A stretch of DNA of 64,000 bases from JAOARY01 sp045345765 (GCA_045345765.1 CP148265.1:2356001-2420000); one strand, 5' to 3'. Positions 23,490-33,732 are shown, counted from the stretch's first letter. The notes: generated by a model from the letters alone, not told the origin. Made by a program: numbers and translations.

Positions 23490-26400
23490 ATGAGTATAAA
23501 AACTATATATGTTGAAAAAAAAGAGCAATTTAGTTTTGAACAACAAGAACTTTTTATGGATTTAAAAGAAAATCTAAATATAAAGAATTTAAATAAATTA
23601 AGAGTTTTAAATAGATATGATGTAAAAGATTTGTCAAATGCATCATATGAAAGAGCTAAATATGAGATTTTTAGTGAGCCTCCTGTTGATTATTTGTATG
23701 AAGAAAATATAGCTAATTTGGATTCTTTGGATAAAGTATTTGCTATAGAATATCTTCCAGGGCAATATGACCAAAGACAAGATTGGACTTTAAAAAGCTT
23801 AAAGATTTTATCGAGTGAAGAAAATCCAAAAATAAGATGCAAGAAAGTGTATGTTTTAAATAATGAAGTTGATGAAGAAAGTATAAAAAAAATAAAGAAA
23901 TACCTTATTAATGAAGTTGATTCAAAAGAAGCTAGTTTAGAAAAAGAAGATTTTAAAGAAGAAAGTATAAATGTATCAAAAGAAGAGATTATTGATAATT
24001 TTATAAATATGAATACGAATGATTTTATTAAGTTCAAAGAAGATAATAGTCTTGCAATGACTATAAAAGATTTAGAATTTATAAAATCATATTATATAGA
24101 AGAAAAAAGAAACCCAACAAGAACAGAACTTAAAGTATTAGATACTTATTGGTCTGATCATTGTAGACATACTACATTTAATACAGAAATTACAGATATA
24201 GAATTTGAAGATGGTGAGTTTAAGCAGGAGTTTGAAAAATCATATAATCTATTAAAAGAAAGCTTTGAATTTGTATATAAGGGTAAGAATAGACCTCTTA
24301 ATTTGATGAATATAGCGACACTATCTATGAAAGAATTAAAGAAATTAGGCAAATTAGAGGATTTAGAAATTTCAGATGAGATAAATGCTTGTAGTATTAT
24401 AGTCGATGTTAAAGTTCAAAAAGATAATCAAGAAAAAATAGAAAAATATTTATTGATGTTTAAAAACGAAACTCACAACCATCCTACTGAAATAGAGCCG
24501 TTTGGTGGAGCGGCAACTTGTTTAGGTGGAGCAATAAGGGACCCACTTTCAGGTAGGTCATATGTGTATCAAGCTATGAGAATTACAGGTGCAGCAGATC
24601 CAAGAAAAGCTATAGAAGATACATTAAAAGGAAAACTTCCTCAAAAAACTATTTGTAAAGGTGCAGCTAGAGGATATAGTTCTTATGGTAATCAAATTGG
24701 TCTTAGTACTGGTTTTGTTAAAGAATTATATCATGAAGATTTTGTTGCAAAGAGAATGGAAGTGGGAGCTGTAATAGGTGCTAACAAATTAGAAAATGTA
24801 ATAAGAAAAACTCCAGATACAGGGGATGTAATTCTTTTAATTGGAGGAAGAACAGGAAGAGATGGTTGTGGTGGAGCAACTGGTTCATCTGTTGAACATG
24901 ATGACAATTCAATATTAGAATGTGGAGCTCAAGTTCAAAAGGGTAATGCTATAGAAGAAAGAAAATTACAAAGATTTTTTAGAAATTCCAATGTATCAAA
25001 ATTAATAAAGAAGGCTAATGACTTTGGTGCTGGTGGAGTTTCGGTTGCAATAGGTGAAATTGCAGATTCTTTAGAAATTGATTTGGATAAAGTTCCTAAG
25101 AAGTATGAAGGTTTAAATGGAACGGAATTAGCTATATCAGAATCACAAGAAAGAATGGCTGTATGTGTTAAAGAGTCTGATGTAGATAAATTTATGGAAC
25201 TTGCAAAAGAAGAAAATATTGAATGTACTAAGGTTGCAGTTGTAACAAATAGCAATAGACTTGTTATGAAATTTAAGGGTCAAAATATAGTAGATTTAAA
25301 AAGAAGTTTCTTAGATAGTAATGGAGCTAGTCAAAGTACTAATATAATTGTAAAGAACCCTAAATTACGAACTAAAGAAAAACTTAAATTAAATAAAGAA
25401 AATATAATAGAGGCTATTTCAAATATAAATGTATCATCTGATAAAGGTCTAGTTGAGATGTTTGATTCAACAATAGGTTCTAATTCAACTCTTATGCCTT
25501 TTGGTGGAAAACATCAACTTACAAAAACTAATATTATGGCAGCAAAAATACCAGTATTAGACGCAAAAACTAGTACGGTAAGTGTTATGTCCTATGGATA
25601 TGACCCATATTTAAGTAAGGAAAGTCCATATCATGGTTCTATAAATGCTGTTGTCGAATCAGTATCCAAATTAGTTAGTGCTGGGGCTAAGTATTCTAAT
25701 ATTAGATTTAGTTTCCAAGAATATTTTGAAAAATTAAGCTCTAAGGAAAAATGGGGCAAACCATTTGTAGCACTTTTGGGTGCAAATAGAGTATTAAAGG
25801 AATTATCTTTACCAGCAATAGGTGGAAAGGATAGTATGTCAGGTACTTTTAATGATATAAATGTACCACCTACTTTGATATCTTTTGCTGTTAATACAAT
25901 GGATGAAGAACATCTATTAACAAATGAGTTTAAATCAAAAGATAATAAAGTAATTATATTAGAAGCAAAAAAAGATAAATTTGAAGTATTTGACTTTGAT
26001 TATCTAAAAAATATGTATGATTTATTTTATAAATTAAATCAAAAAAATAAAATAGTTTCGGCAACTACTTTAGGTTTTAAGGGTACATTTGAATCAATAT
26101 TTAAATCTTTAATAGGTAATCATTTAGGGTTTAGATTTGAGAATTTAGAACATGATTATTTTGCCAAAAACTATGGTTCTTTAATAATTGAAGTTGATAA
26201 TAAATTTGACTTAGATGAATTAAAGAATGTAGATTATAAGGTTCTTGGAACTATAATAGAAGATGAAAATCTTATAATAAATGAAGCTGAATATAAATTA
26301 AAGGAGCTTATAGATGTATGGAAAAGTCCTTTAGATAATATTTATAAAGATAAGCTAATAAAGGAAGTTAATACGAAAGAAAATATAAATATTAATTCTT

Positions 26401-27239
26401 ATAAAGAAGTTAATATAAAGAAAACCAATATTAAAGTAGCAAAACCGAATGTATTAATACCTGTTTTTCCAGGTACAAATTGTGAATATGATATAAAAAG
26501 AGTGTTTGACGAAGAAGGAGCTAAGACTAAGTTTAATATATTTAAGAATCTTAGCGAATCAGATATTCAAAATTCAATAGATCATTTAGCTACGGAAATT
26601 AAAAAATCTCAAATAATTGCTCTTCCTGGTGGATTTAGTGCATCAGATGAGCCTGATGGTTCAGGTAAATTTATAAGTATAATATTTAGAAATGATAAGA
26701 TAAAAGAAGCCATAGCAGAGTTTTTGGATAAGAACGATGGACTAATGATTGGTATTTGTAATGGTTTCCAAGCTCTTATTAAATTAGGATTGCTTCCTGA
26801 TGGCAAAATTACAAAGATGGATGAAAATAGTCCAACCTTAACTTATAATGAAATAAATAGACATATATCAAAAATAGTAAACACTAAAATCATATCGAAT
26901 AAATCACCTTGGCTATACGAAACTAATCCTGATGATGTATATAAGGTTGCAGTATCTCATGGAGAAGGTCGATTTAGTGCTAACGAGGATGTTATAAAGA
27001 AATTAATAGCTAATAACCAAATAGCAACTCAGTATGTGAATTTAAACGGTAAACCTTCAATGGATGGAGAATATAATCCTAATGGTTCTAAGTTTGCAAT
27101 AGAAGGGATTACAAGTCCAGATGGTAAGATTTTTGGTAAGATGGGACATAGTGAAAGAGTAAATGGTAATTTATATAAGAATGTATTAGGTTCTTATGAT
27201 AGCAAAATATTTAAGTCTGGGGTTAAGTATTTTAGTTAG
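23490..27239 (+). CDS. purL: Phosphoribosylformylglycinamidine synthase, single-chain
   Basis: This 1249-aa FGAM synthase carries the synthetase and glutaminase on one chain, as in enteric PurL and many clostridia, so no separate purS or purQ is needed. An N-terminal PurS-like region precedes DTYWSDHCRHTTFNT, FKNETHNHPTEIEPFGGAAT, and two AIRS-type domains with VILLIGGRTGRDGCGGAT and GGKDSMSGTF. The C-terminal glutaminase has VFPGTNCEYDI, GGFSASDEPDG, the nucleophile Cys in GICNGFQALIKLG, and SHGEGRF. It ends the pur operon, closed by the terminator at 27256. Confidence 0.97.
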   Translation: MSIKTIYVEKKEQFSFEQQELFMDLKENLNIKNLNKLRVLNRYDVKDLSNASYERAKYEIFSEPPVDYLYEENIANLDSLDKVFAIEYLPGQYDQRQDWTLKSLKILSSEENPKIRCKKVYVLNNEVDEESIKKIKKYLINEVDSKEASLEKEDFKEESINVSKEEIIDNFINMNTNDFIKFKEDNSLAMTIKDLEFIKSYYIEEKRNPTRTELKVLDTYWSDHCRHTTFNTEITDIEFEDGEFKQEFEKSYNLLKESFEFVYKGKNRPLNLMNIATLSMKELKKLGKLEDLEISDEINACSIIVDVKVQKDNQEKIEKYLLMFKNETHNHPTEIEPFGGAATCLGGAIRDPLSGRSYVYQAMRITGAADPRKAIEDTLKGKLPQKTICKGAARGYSSYGNQIGLSTGFVKELYHEDFVAKRMEVGAVIGANKLENVIRKTPDTGDVILLIGGRTGRDGCGGATGSSVEHDDNSILECGAQVQKGNAIEERKLQRFFRNSNVSKLIKKANDFGAGGVSVAIGEIADSLEIDLDKVPKKYEGLNGTELAISESQERMAVCVKESDVDKFMELAKEENIECTKVAVVTNSNRLVMKFKGQNIVDLKRSFLDSNGASQSTNIIVKNPKLRTKEKLKLNKENIIEAISNINVSSDKGLVEMFDSTIGSNSTLMPFGGKHQLTKTNIMAAKIPVLDAKTSTVSVMSYGYDPYLSKESPYHGSINAVVESVSKLVSAGAKYSNIRFSFQEYFEKLSSKEKWGKPFVALLGANRVLKELSLPAIGGKDSMSGTFNDINVPPTLISFAVNTMDEEHLLTNEFKSKDNKVIILEAKKDKFEVFDFDYLKNMYDLFYKLNQKNKIVSATTLGFKGTFESIFKSLIGNHLGFRFENLEHDYFAKNYGSLIIEVDNKFDLDELKNVDYKVLGTIIEDENLIINEAEYKLKELIDVWKSPLDNIYKDKLIKEVNTKENININSYKEVNIKKTNIKVAKPNVLIPVFPGTNCEYDIKRVFDEEGAKTKFNIFKNLSESDIQNSIDHLATEIKKSQIIALPGGFSASDEPDGSGKFISIIFRNDKIKEAIAEFLDKNDGLMIGICNGFQALIKLGLLPDGKITKMDENSPTLTYNEINRHISKIVNTKIISNKSPWLYETNPDDVYKVAVSHGEGRFSANEDVIKKLIANNQIATQYVNLNGKPSMDGEYNPNGSKFAIEGITSPDGKIFGKMGHSERVNGNLYKNVLGSYDSKIFKSGVKYFS

Positions 27240-27255
27240 GACTAAATAATAAATA

Positions 27256-27307
27256 AAACTGTAGTATTTGTATAATTTTTCATACTAATACTACAGTTTT
27301 TTATTTT
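27256..27307 (+). terminator. Terminator of the pur operon
   Basis: AAACTGTAGTATT and AATACTACAGTTT form a 13-bp stem followed by a T-run. Confidence 0.92.
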
Positions 27308-27409
27308 TAAAAATTATAAATTAATGTTAATATTATAATATTTAAAAATATCTATGTCGAAAATACAATAAAAAATAAATTTAGAAATAAATACAATAAA
27401 TAAAAAATA

Positions 27410-27438
27410 TTGACTTCAACTATTTTATTTGTTATATT
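27410..27438 (+). promoter_or_regulatory. Promoter-like sequence inside the 5' end of the TraX-like frame
   Basis: TTGACT (27410-27415), 17 bases, TATATT (27433-27438). It coincides with the only possible upstream start (TTG 27410) of the following frame, so transcription would begin inside that frame. Confidence 0.5.
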
Positions 27439-28153
27439 CTATAGATTATATATTTTTAGTTTATTTGCAAATCTTATTTTTACATTAACTGAAAGATATG
27501 TAGATATTAATTATAACTATGGCAAATCCTTAAATGCAAATATTTTTAGAACATATTTTACGACTTGTGTTTTCATATTGTTTGTTGAATTATATAAAAA
27601 GAATGATAAAGATTTTTCTAAATATTTATCACTTTATATTTGTTGGCAAATTACCACAATTGTTATATTTCAAAATTTTTGTGGTGATGGAGTATTTAAT
27701 AATTTGCAATTTTTGAATGCTTTGGGTGGTACTGTTGCTTATGTTGAAGGAGGATTAACTTTTGTATTATTAGGAGTAATTTTTTATTTTAGCAAAGATA
27801 ATAAAAAATTACTTGCATTTAATTATATATTTTTTTGTTTTATATATATGAATATAACTTTAAGAAATTTTGTTCCTAGATTTACTAGCATAATAAGAAA
27901 TAAAGTAGATGTGATAGGTGAACTTTTAAGAGCATTATTCGAATATATATTAGGATTAAGTCCCAGAAGTACTACTGGATTTAGCTTTGAATCATTACTA
28001 TTTAATGAATATCAATGGATGATGATTTTTGCTTTACCAATTATACTTTCATATAATAATAAAAAAGGTAAGAAATATAATAAATATATATTTTATATAT
28101 TTTACCCTATGCATCTTTGTATTATATATTTAATAGGTGCTATGATGAGTTGA
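27410..28153 (+). pseudogene. TraX-like membrane protein, apparently missing its N-terminus
   Basis: The frame encodes 247 aa with several hydrophobic segments. Its end, KYNKYIFYIFYPMHLCIIYLIGA, and YRLYIFSLFANLIF near the front resemble TraX/acyltransferase-like membrane proteins. Those usually begin with a conserved segment around an IDHIG-type motif, and about 60 such residues are absent here. There is no ATG or ribosome site near the 5' end, a stop lies at 27401, and the TTG at 27410 sits in a promoter-like motif. I favour a 5'-truncated relic, but a short functional protein with an unusual start is possible. An ISL3-like end fragment follows. Confidence 0.55.
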
Positions 28154-28174
28154 ATTTTAAAGGGTTATGGTATT

Positions 28175-28220
28175 AAAAAAATAAGTGTTGGGTATTTCAC
28201 CAACACCAAAAATTATATAA
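28175..28220. mobile_element. Solo end fragment of the ISL3-like element
   Basis: AAAAAAATAAGTGTTGGG and TTTCACCAACACCAAAAATTATA match the right end of the elements at 12524-12899 and 61213-61411. No partner end is seen nearby. The GTGTTGG/CCAACAC arms also form a small hairpin. Confidence 0.6.
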
Positions 28221-28260
28221 ATAATTATAGATATTAATAGTTTGAAGTTTTTATATAATA

Positions 28261-28977
28261 TTATTCATGTCTGTTTGCAGACTTTATGCCATCTATTAAG
28301 ACTAAATTCTCAATAATATTCCATATATCTATTCTTCTTGGAACTATAATTCTTATTTTTATAGTAACAACTTTTTCATCCTTTGTTTCTACCTTTATAT
28401 CTCGTATTTTAATATTATATTCACCAAATAATGTTGATATTTTACCAATTTGACCAGCTTTATTTATTGATTTTATATAAAGAATTTCTTCATTAGTACC
28501 AAAGGATATTTTACCCTCAACCTTAGAAAAGAAGAATAAAGAAAGTATAACCATCAAAGACGCTATTATAGCACCTTCATAAAATCCAGAACCAATAGCA
28601 ATACCTATTCCTGAAATTGTCCAAAGACCAGCAGCTGTAGTAAGACCTTTTACTGAGCTTCCGTTTCTAATTATAGTACCAGCACCCAAAAAACCCATAC
28701 CACTAACTATTTGAGCACCAAGTCTTGTAGGATCGGCAGCAGCGCCAAAACGAGGGTCATTATATATATGAATACCACAAAGCATAATAAGAGTAGATCC
28801 GACACATACTAAGATATGAGTTCTAAAGCCAGCAGGTCTTTTTATTCCTTCTCTTTCAAATCCGATTATTCCACCAATTATAAGAGCTAAAAATAACTTA
28901 AATAAAATTTCGTAAAATTCATTACTAATATTAAAGATAAAATCTCCTCCCTTTTTAAATAAAATTATAAAATTCAT
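28261..28977 (-). CDS. MgtC/SapB family membrane protein
   Basis: The family motif LFLALIIGGIIGFEREGIKRPAGFRTHILVCVGSTLIML is clear (about residues 27-64 from the first ATG), then GLGAQIVSGMGFLGAGTIIR-like and GLTTAAGLWTISGIGIAIG segments. Four or five membrane helices lead to a cytoplasmic ACT-like C-terminal domain. MgtC proteins are linked to growth at low magnesium and to control of ATP synthase or phosphate uptake. The ATG at 28977 has no ribosome site, while a strong GGGAGGAG lies inside the frame at about codons 9-12, so the true start is probably a few codons later, possibly a non-AUG codon. Confidence 0.9.
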   Translation of the reverse strand: MNFIILFKKGGDFIFNISNEFYEILFKLFLALIIGGIIGFEREGIKRPAGFRTHILVCVGSTLIMLCGIHIYNDPRFGAAADPTRLGAQIVSGMGFLGAGTIIRNGSSVKGLTTAAGLWTISGIGIAIGSGFYEGAIIASLMVILSLFFFSKVEGKISFGTNEEILYIKSINKAGQIGKISTLFGEYNIKIRDIKVETKDEKVVTIKIRIIVPRRIDIWNIIENLVLIDGIKSANRHE

Positions 28978-29115
28978 TAGAAATATTAAAACTATTATTA
29001 TAATTATACCTATTATGAAAAAATATAAAAAGACATAATTTATTTTTTATGGGGTATAAAAATATTAAGATTTAGATTGATATTTAAATTTAAATATTAA
29101 TATAAGGTGGTTGTT

Positions 29116-30345
29116 ATGAATATTATAAAAAAAGATTATAAATATATAGATAAAATGGAATTAAAAGTTGGTATGCAATTAAAGGAAGATATATATACTA
29201 AAGAAGGAGCTATTTTAATAGAAAAAGATAGAGCTTTGAGCGAAAATCTTATATATAGGATATTTTTGAATGAAGATATAAAAGAGGTTTGTGTATATGA
29301 TATTAGGGAGGCTGAAATAGAGATGAAAGATGATAAATTATATATGCAAGCAAATCAGGTGAATGAAGATAAATTAGATAAAGAAGTAGATAAAAAAGAT
29401 GCGATGGTTGGTGGAAAAACAAATAAAATACAAAATGTAAATATAGATAAAGAAATCGAAAATGTAGATATTGAAGCAGAGTTAGAGTTAAAAAATAGAA
29501 GAGTAATAGTTGAAAATAAATTAAAAAAAGAAAGTGAGTATTTAGAAAAAAGGATATACAATTTAGAGTTAGATAAAAAAGATTTAAGAGATAATTTAAA
29601 TACTTTAACTAAGAATATAATGAATGAGTTAAATGATTATCCAATAATTTTAGAAAATATAATCAAAACAAAGAATATAAATAAATATTTGTACAGACAT
29701 TGTGTTAATGTATCAGCAATAACATTAATGATAGGAAAATGGTTTGAATTAGATGATAATATATTAAAAGATTTAGTTAAATCTGCAGTATTACATGATA
29801 TAGGAAAATTAAAAATAAATAATGAAGTGCTTAATAAAAAAGGAAAGCTAACAAAAGAAGAATTTGAAGAAATAAAAAGACATCCATACCAGAGTTATAA
29901 AATAGCAAAAACAATAGAAGGATTAAATGAAAATGTTCTTCTTGGAATACTAATGCACCATGAAAAAGAAGATGGAACAGGATATCCATTTAATTTAAAG
30001 GATAATGAAATCGTTAAATTTGCAAAAATTATAGCTGTTGCAGACATTTTTGATGCAATGACTTCAAAGAGAGTATATCACGAAAAAGAGTCACCATTTA
30101 AAGTTCTTGAAATGTTTCAACACAATTCATTTGGTAAATTAGATATGAATGTTGTTATGCTTTTTATCAAAAAATTTGCAGACTTCTATGTTGGAGAAAA
30201 AATATTACTCTCAAATGGGAAGAAAGGAAAGATTGTACAGATAAATTATAACGAAATATCAAGACCTTTAGTTAGAACTGATGATGGAAAATTTATAGAT
30301 TTGAATGAAAAAACAGATATCACGATAGATGATTTTATAGAGTAA
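29116..30345 (+). CDS. HD-GYP domain protein, probable cyclic-di-GMP phosphodiesterase
   Basis: The 409-aa cytoplasmic protein has an N-terminal segment (KVGMQLKEDIYTKEGAILIEKD) of the kind often preceding HD-GYP domains, then a charged coiled-coil-like linker, then the catalytic domain from about residue 195. Metal ligands are visible in HCVNVSA, AVLHDIGKLKI and HPYQSYKI, followed by HHEKEDGTGYP carrying the GYP motif, then AVADIFDAMTSKRVY. All key residues are present, so it should hydrolyse c-di-GMP. The start is ATG 29116 after GGTGG; the earlier GTG overlaps the ribosome site. Confidence 0.92.
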   Translation: MNIIKKDYKYIDKMELKVGMQLKEDIYTKEGAILIEKDRALSENLIYRIFLNEDIKEVCVYDIREAEIEMKDDKLYMQANQVNEDKLDKEVDKKDAMVGGKTNKIQNVNIDKEIENVDIEAELELKNRRVIVENKLKKESEYLEKRIYNLELDKKDLRDNLNTLTKNIMNELNDYPIILENIIKTKNINKYLYRHCVNVSAITLMIGKWFELDDNILKDLVKSAVLHDIGKLKINNEVLNKKGKLTKEEFEEIKRHPYQSYKIAKTIEGLNENVLLGILMHHEKEDGTGYPFNLKDNEIVKFAKIIAVADIFDAMTSKRVYHEKESPFKVLEMFQHNSFGKLDMNVVMLFIKKFADFYVGEKILLSNGKKGKIVQINYNEISRPLVRTDDGKFIDLNEKTDITIDDFIE

Positions 30346-30436
30346 TTTATGTCAATAAAATAAGAATAAAAATTATATCTAAAAAATTGTAAAAATATAA
30401 ATTATAATAATAGTTTTATAGAAGGAGGTATTTTGG

Positions 30437-31387
30437 TTGAGAAAAAAAATTATAAATATACTACTTATATGTTTTTGTTTGTTTTTATTATTATCCTGTC
30501 AAAAAAAAGAAGTCATAAAAATTGGAACGAATGCTTGGCCACCTTGTGAACTGTGGTATTTAGCGGAAGAAAAGGGTTTTTTTGATGACGTTGATGTCGA
30601 AATAGTAAGATATTCAGCTTGGTCAGATAATGTGAATTCTGCTTATGTAGGAGATGTTGATATATCTCATTCAACTTATTTTAATACTGTGAAAAAAAAT
30701 AAATTAAATAAAAATATACAAGCTATATTGATTTCTGATTATATAGTAGGTGCAGATGGACTTTGTGTTAGAAATGATATAAATAATGCTAAAGATTTAA
30801 TTGGTAAAAAAATAGCTGTTGAAATAAATACAGATGAGCATTTTCTTTTATATACTTATTTAAGAAATAATGATATAGATATAAATGATATTAGCATAAT
30901 ATCAACAACATCAAAAGATGCTTCAGAATTATTTAAGAAAAACGAAGTAGATGCTTGTTTTACCTATGAACCATATTTATCAGAGGCAATAAAAGACAAT
31001 AATGGTAAAATGCTTGCAACGACCGAAAATATGAAAGGTCTTATGGTAGATGTTTTGATAGCAGATAAAAGAAAATATGATCAAAGAAAAGAAGATTATC
31101 AAAAGGTTTTAAATGCTTATTATAAAGCTCAAGAATTTGTCCTTGAAAACCCAAAAGAAGCATTTAAAATAATGTCTAAAAATGAGAATATGGATGAAGA
31201 AGATTTTGGAGCTTTCTATAGTGAATTTAATTTTATTTCAAAGGAAAAAAATAAAAGTATCATGAATTCTAAAGATTTAGAACAAATTATAAAAAGAATA
31301 TCTAATTTTTTATTTGAATCAAAATTCATACCAGAAAAAGTTGGGAAAGGTGATCTGATAGATATATCATTAATTGAAGATTTGTAA
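30437..31387 (+). CDS. NMT1/ThiY-like substrate-binding lipoprotein
   Basis: The 316-aa protein starts at TTG 30437, with GGAGG 8 bases upstream. A signal peptide ends in lipobox LLLSCQKK. The mature chain resembles NMT1/SsuA/ThiY periplasmic binding proteins: KIGTNAWPPCELWYLAEEKGFFDDVDVE, GDVDISHSTYFNTV, IVGADGLCVRNDI, LIGKKIAVEINTDE and EVDACFTYEPYLSEAI. Ligands of the family include sulfonates, nitrate, taurine and pyrimidine precursors. No permease or ATPase gene is near. The next gene is a hybrid kinase 58 bases on, so the protein may be the ligand-sensing part of that signalling system. That is inference. Confidence 0.85.
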   Translation: MRKKIINILLICFCLFLLLSCQKKEVIKIGTNAWPPCELWYLAEEKGFFDDVDVEIVRYSAWSDNVNSAYVGDVDISHSTYFNTVKKNKLNKNIQAILISDYIVGADGLCVRNDINNAKDLIGKKIAVEINTDEHFLLYTYLRNNDIDINDISIISTTSKDASELFKKNEVDACFTYEPYLSEAIKDNNGKMLATTENMKGLMVDVLIADKRKYDQRKEDYQKVLNAYYKAQEFVLENPKEAFKIMSKNENMDEEDFGAFYSEFNFISKEKNKSIMNSKDLEQIIKRISNFLFESKFIPEKVGKGDLIDISLIEDL

Positions 31388-31445
31388 ATCTATATATAAA
31401 TTTGTACTCAAATAATATTGATAATTTGGATTGAAGAGGTATAAC

Positions 31446-33650
31446 ATGACAAAATCTATTTATAATAAAATAAATAAAACTTTGATAATAATAATAATAT
31501 TCACATTATTATCTACAGGAGTTTTAATGTATTATGCAATTAATATGATTACTAGAAAAAATTTAGAATTAGATATAGAATTATTTTTAGATTCAATTGC
31601 TTTTTCAGTTACTACTATGATCAACGAAGGCAGACAAGCTGATGTTCAAAGACTATTAGAGGTGGTTGGTAACAAAGCCTTTGTAGAAGAACTTTTGATA
31701 TTTGATTATAAGAAGAATATATATGCATCAAATAATGTCTTACAAAAGGAAGTTGTTATTGATGAGGATTCTTACAAGCGACTATTTACGGGTGAGATTC
31801 ATTATATAAAATCTTTTGAAAATAATGGTAGTTTCTGTATGCTAAGACCTATATCTACTAATAAATTTGATAATGAAAGAAGGACAGATGTTGATTATGG
31901 TATAAAAATATTAGTTGATAAAACGGGTCATGTATTAGAATATAAAGAGATATTTTTTATACTAATAATAATAAATCTTTTCATAGGTTTTATGATGATG
32001 GTTGGAGCATCTTATTTATTTAAAAATTTTATAGAACTACCTATTAGAAAGATAACTATGTTTGTTAATAGAGTTAAAATAGGAGATTATAGTAAAGATA
32101 TAAAATACAACGAAGATGATGAATTTGGTGAGTTAGCAAGAGATTTTAATATAATGGAGAAGGAGATTGAACTTAGGAACAAAAAATTAGAAGAAGCTAT
32201 AAATGAAGCTAAAAGAGCAAATCAAGCAAAACGAGATTTTCTTGCAAACATGTCTCATGAAATAAGAACTCCACTTAATTCAATTATCGGATATACATCT
32301 ATATTAGAAGAAGAAGAGTGTTTTAAAAATAAATCGGAAATTGAAATAATAAAAAATTCTGCAAAATATTTACTTGAAATAGTAAATGATATATTAGATT
32401 TTTCTAAAATAGAGGCAAAAAAACTAGAATTTGATGGAGTTGGTTTTGATTTAAGAAAAGACTTGAATTCAATAATACAAATATACAACATAAAATCAAT
32501 AGAAAAAGATATTAATATAGAAATTTCAATAGATGAAAATGTACCATATTTTATATTCACAGACCAAAAAAAATTAAATATTATATACACAAACTTAATA
32601 TCAAATGCCACAAAATATACATTAAAGGGGAATATAATAGTTGAATTAAAGTATAAAAATGATAAATTATATTCAAAAGTAATAGATAGTGGTGTTGGAA
32701 TAAGTCAGTCGAAATTAGAAACAATATTTAATCCTTTTGAACAGGAAGATAAATCTACGACGAGAAAATTTGGTGGTACAGGTCTTGGTCTTACAATAAC
32801 AAAATCTTTTGTTGAATTTTTAGGTGGTTATATAAAGGCAGAAAGTAAAAAAAACATAGGTACAGAATTTGAATTTTGTATAGATGTAATAGCATTACCT
32901 AAAATAATAGTTCCTAAAAAGATAAATGAATTAATTAGGACTTGGATAGAAGTGGATGAGGAATTAGAAGAAATAATTTATAAGTTTTTAAAGAACTTAA
33001 AAAAGAACTTAAAAAATTTAAAAGAATTTATACATGAAAAAAATGTGATAGAGATAGAAAAATTATCTCATGCATTAAAAGGTTCTTCAGGAAATTTAAA
33101 TATAAATGAATATTATATTCTTTTTGATGAGATGAATAATATGACTAGAAATAAAACAGTCTTAAGTGAATGGGAATATAATAAATTAAAAGGTATATAT
33201 GATCAAATGGAATATATTTATAAAAAAATGCCGGAGAATATAAAAGAGGAATTTAATGTAGAATTATATACTAATAGCGAAGATATTAATATAATAGTTG
33301 CTGAAGATATTAAATTAAATCAAATGTTAATATCCAAGTTTTTGGACAAATTAAATGTAAAAGCTAAGTATTGTTTTAATGGAAGAGAGCTTTTGGATGA
33401 ACTTAAAAATAATGATTATCATATAATTTTATTAGATATACAAATGCCTGTTTTAAGCGGAGAAGAAGTTCTAAAAATTCTTTCAGATTCAAATGAAAAT
33501 TACCATATAATTGTTATGACTGCAAATGTTCAAAAAGAAGATATTGATAGATATTATGAACTTGGTTGTAGTGATTATATATCAAAACCAATAAGAAAAG
33601 ATATATTTATAAATAAAATTGCAAATATAATAAACAAATTTCAAGACTGA
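31446..33650 (+). CDS. Hybrid sensor histidine kinase with HPt and receiver domains
   Basis: The 734-aa protein has an N-terminal membrane helix (about 12-35), an external domain of some 130 residues, a second helix (about 170-195), HAMP, and HisKA with the phospho-His in FLANMSHEIRTPLNS (near 270). HATPase follows (NLISNATKYT, DSGVGIS, FGGTGLGLT), then an HPt-like segment LSHALKGSSGNL (near 541) and a C-terminal receiver with Asp in IILLDIQMPV (near 662) and Lys in YISKPI. HPt ahead of the receiver is unusual. ATG 31446 follows GAAGAGG. No output DNA-binding domain is present. It probably senses via the binding lipoprotein upstream. Confidence 0.9.
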   Translation: MTKSIYNKINKTLIIIIIFTLLSTGVLMYYAINMITRKNLELDIELFLDSIAFSVTTMINEGRQADVQRLLEVVGNKAFVEELLIFDYKKNIYASNNVLQKEVVIDEDSYKRLFTGEIHYIKSFENNGSFCMLRPISTNKFDNERRTDVDYGIKILVDKTGHVLEYKEIFFILIIINLFIGFMMMVGASYLFKNFIELPIRKITMFVNRVKIGDYSKDIKYNEDDEFGELARDFNIMEKEIELRNKKLEEAINEAKRANQAKRDFLANMSHEIRTPLNSIIGYTSILEEEECFKNKSEIEIIKNSAKYLLEIVNDILDFSKIEAKKLEFDGVGFDLRKDLNSIIQIYNIKSIEKDINIEISIDENVPYFIFTDQKKLNIIYTNLISNATKYTLKGNIIVELKYKNDKLYSKVIDSGVGISQSKLETIFNPFEQEDKSTTRKFGGTGLGLTITKSFVEFLGGYIKAESKKNIGTEFEFCIDVIALPKIIVPKKINELIRTWIEVDEELEEIIYKFLKNLKKNLKNLKEFIHEKNVIEIEKLSHALKGSSGNLNINEYYILFDEMNNMTRNKTVLSEWEYNKLKGIYDQMEYIYKKMPENIKEEFNVELYTNSEDINIIVAEDIKLNQMLISKFLDKLNVKAKYCFNGRELLDELKNNDYHIILLDIQMPVLSGEEVLKILSDSNENYHIIVMTANVQKEDIDRYYELGCSDYISKPIRKDIFINKIANIINKFQD

Positions 33651-33732
33651 CATATAAATTTATTTATTATATACAAAATCAGATTTAAGAGTAAATTTAG
33701 AATTTTTTAATATAATAATGAATTTTTAGATT

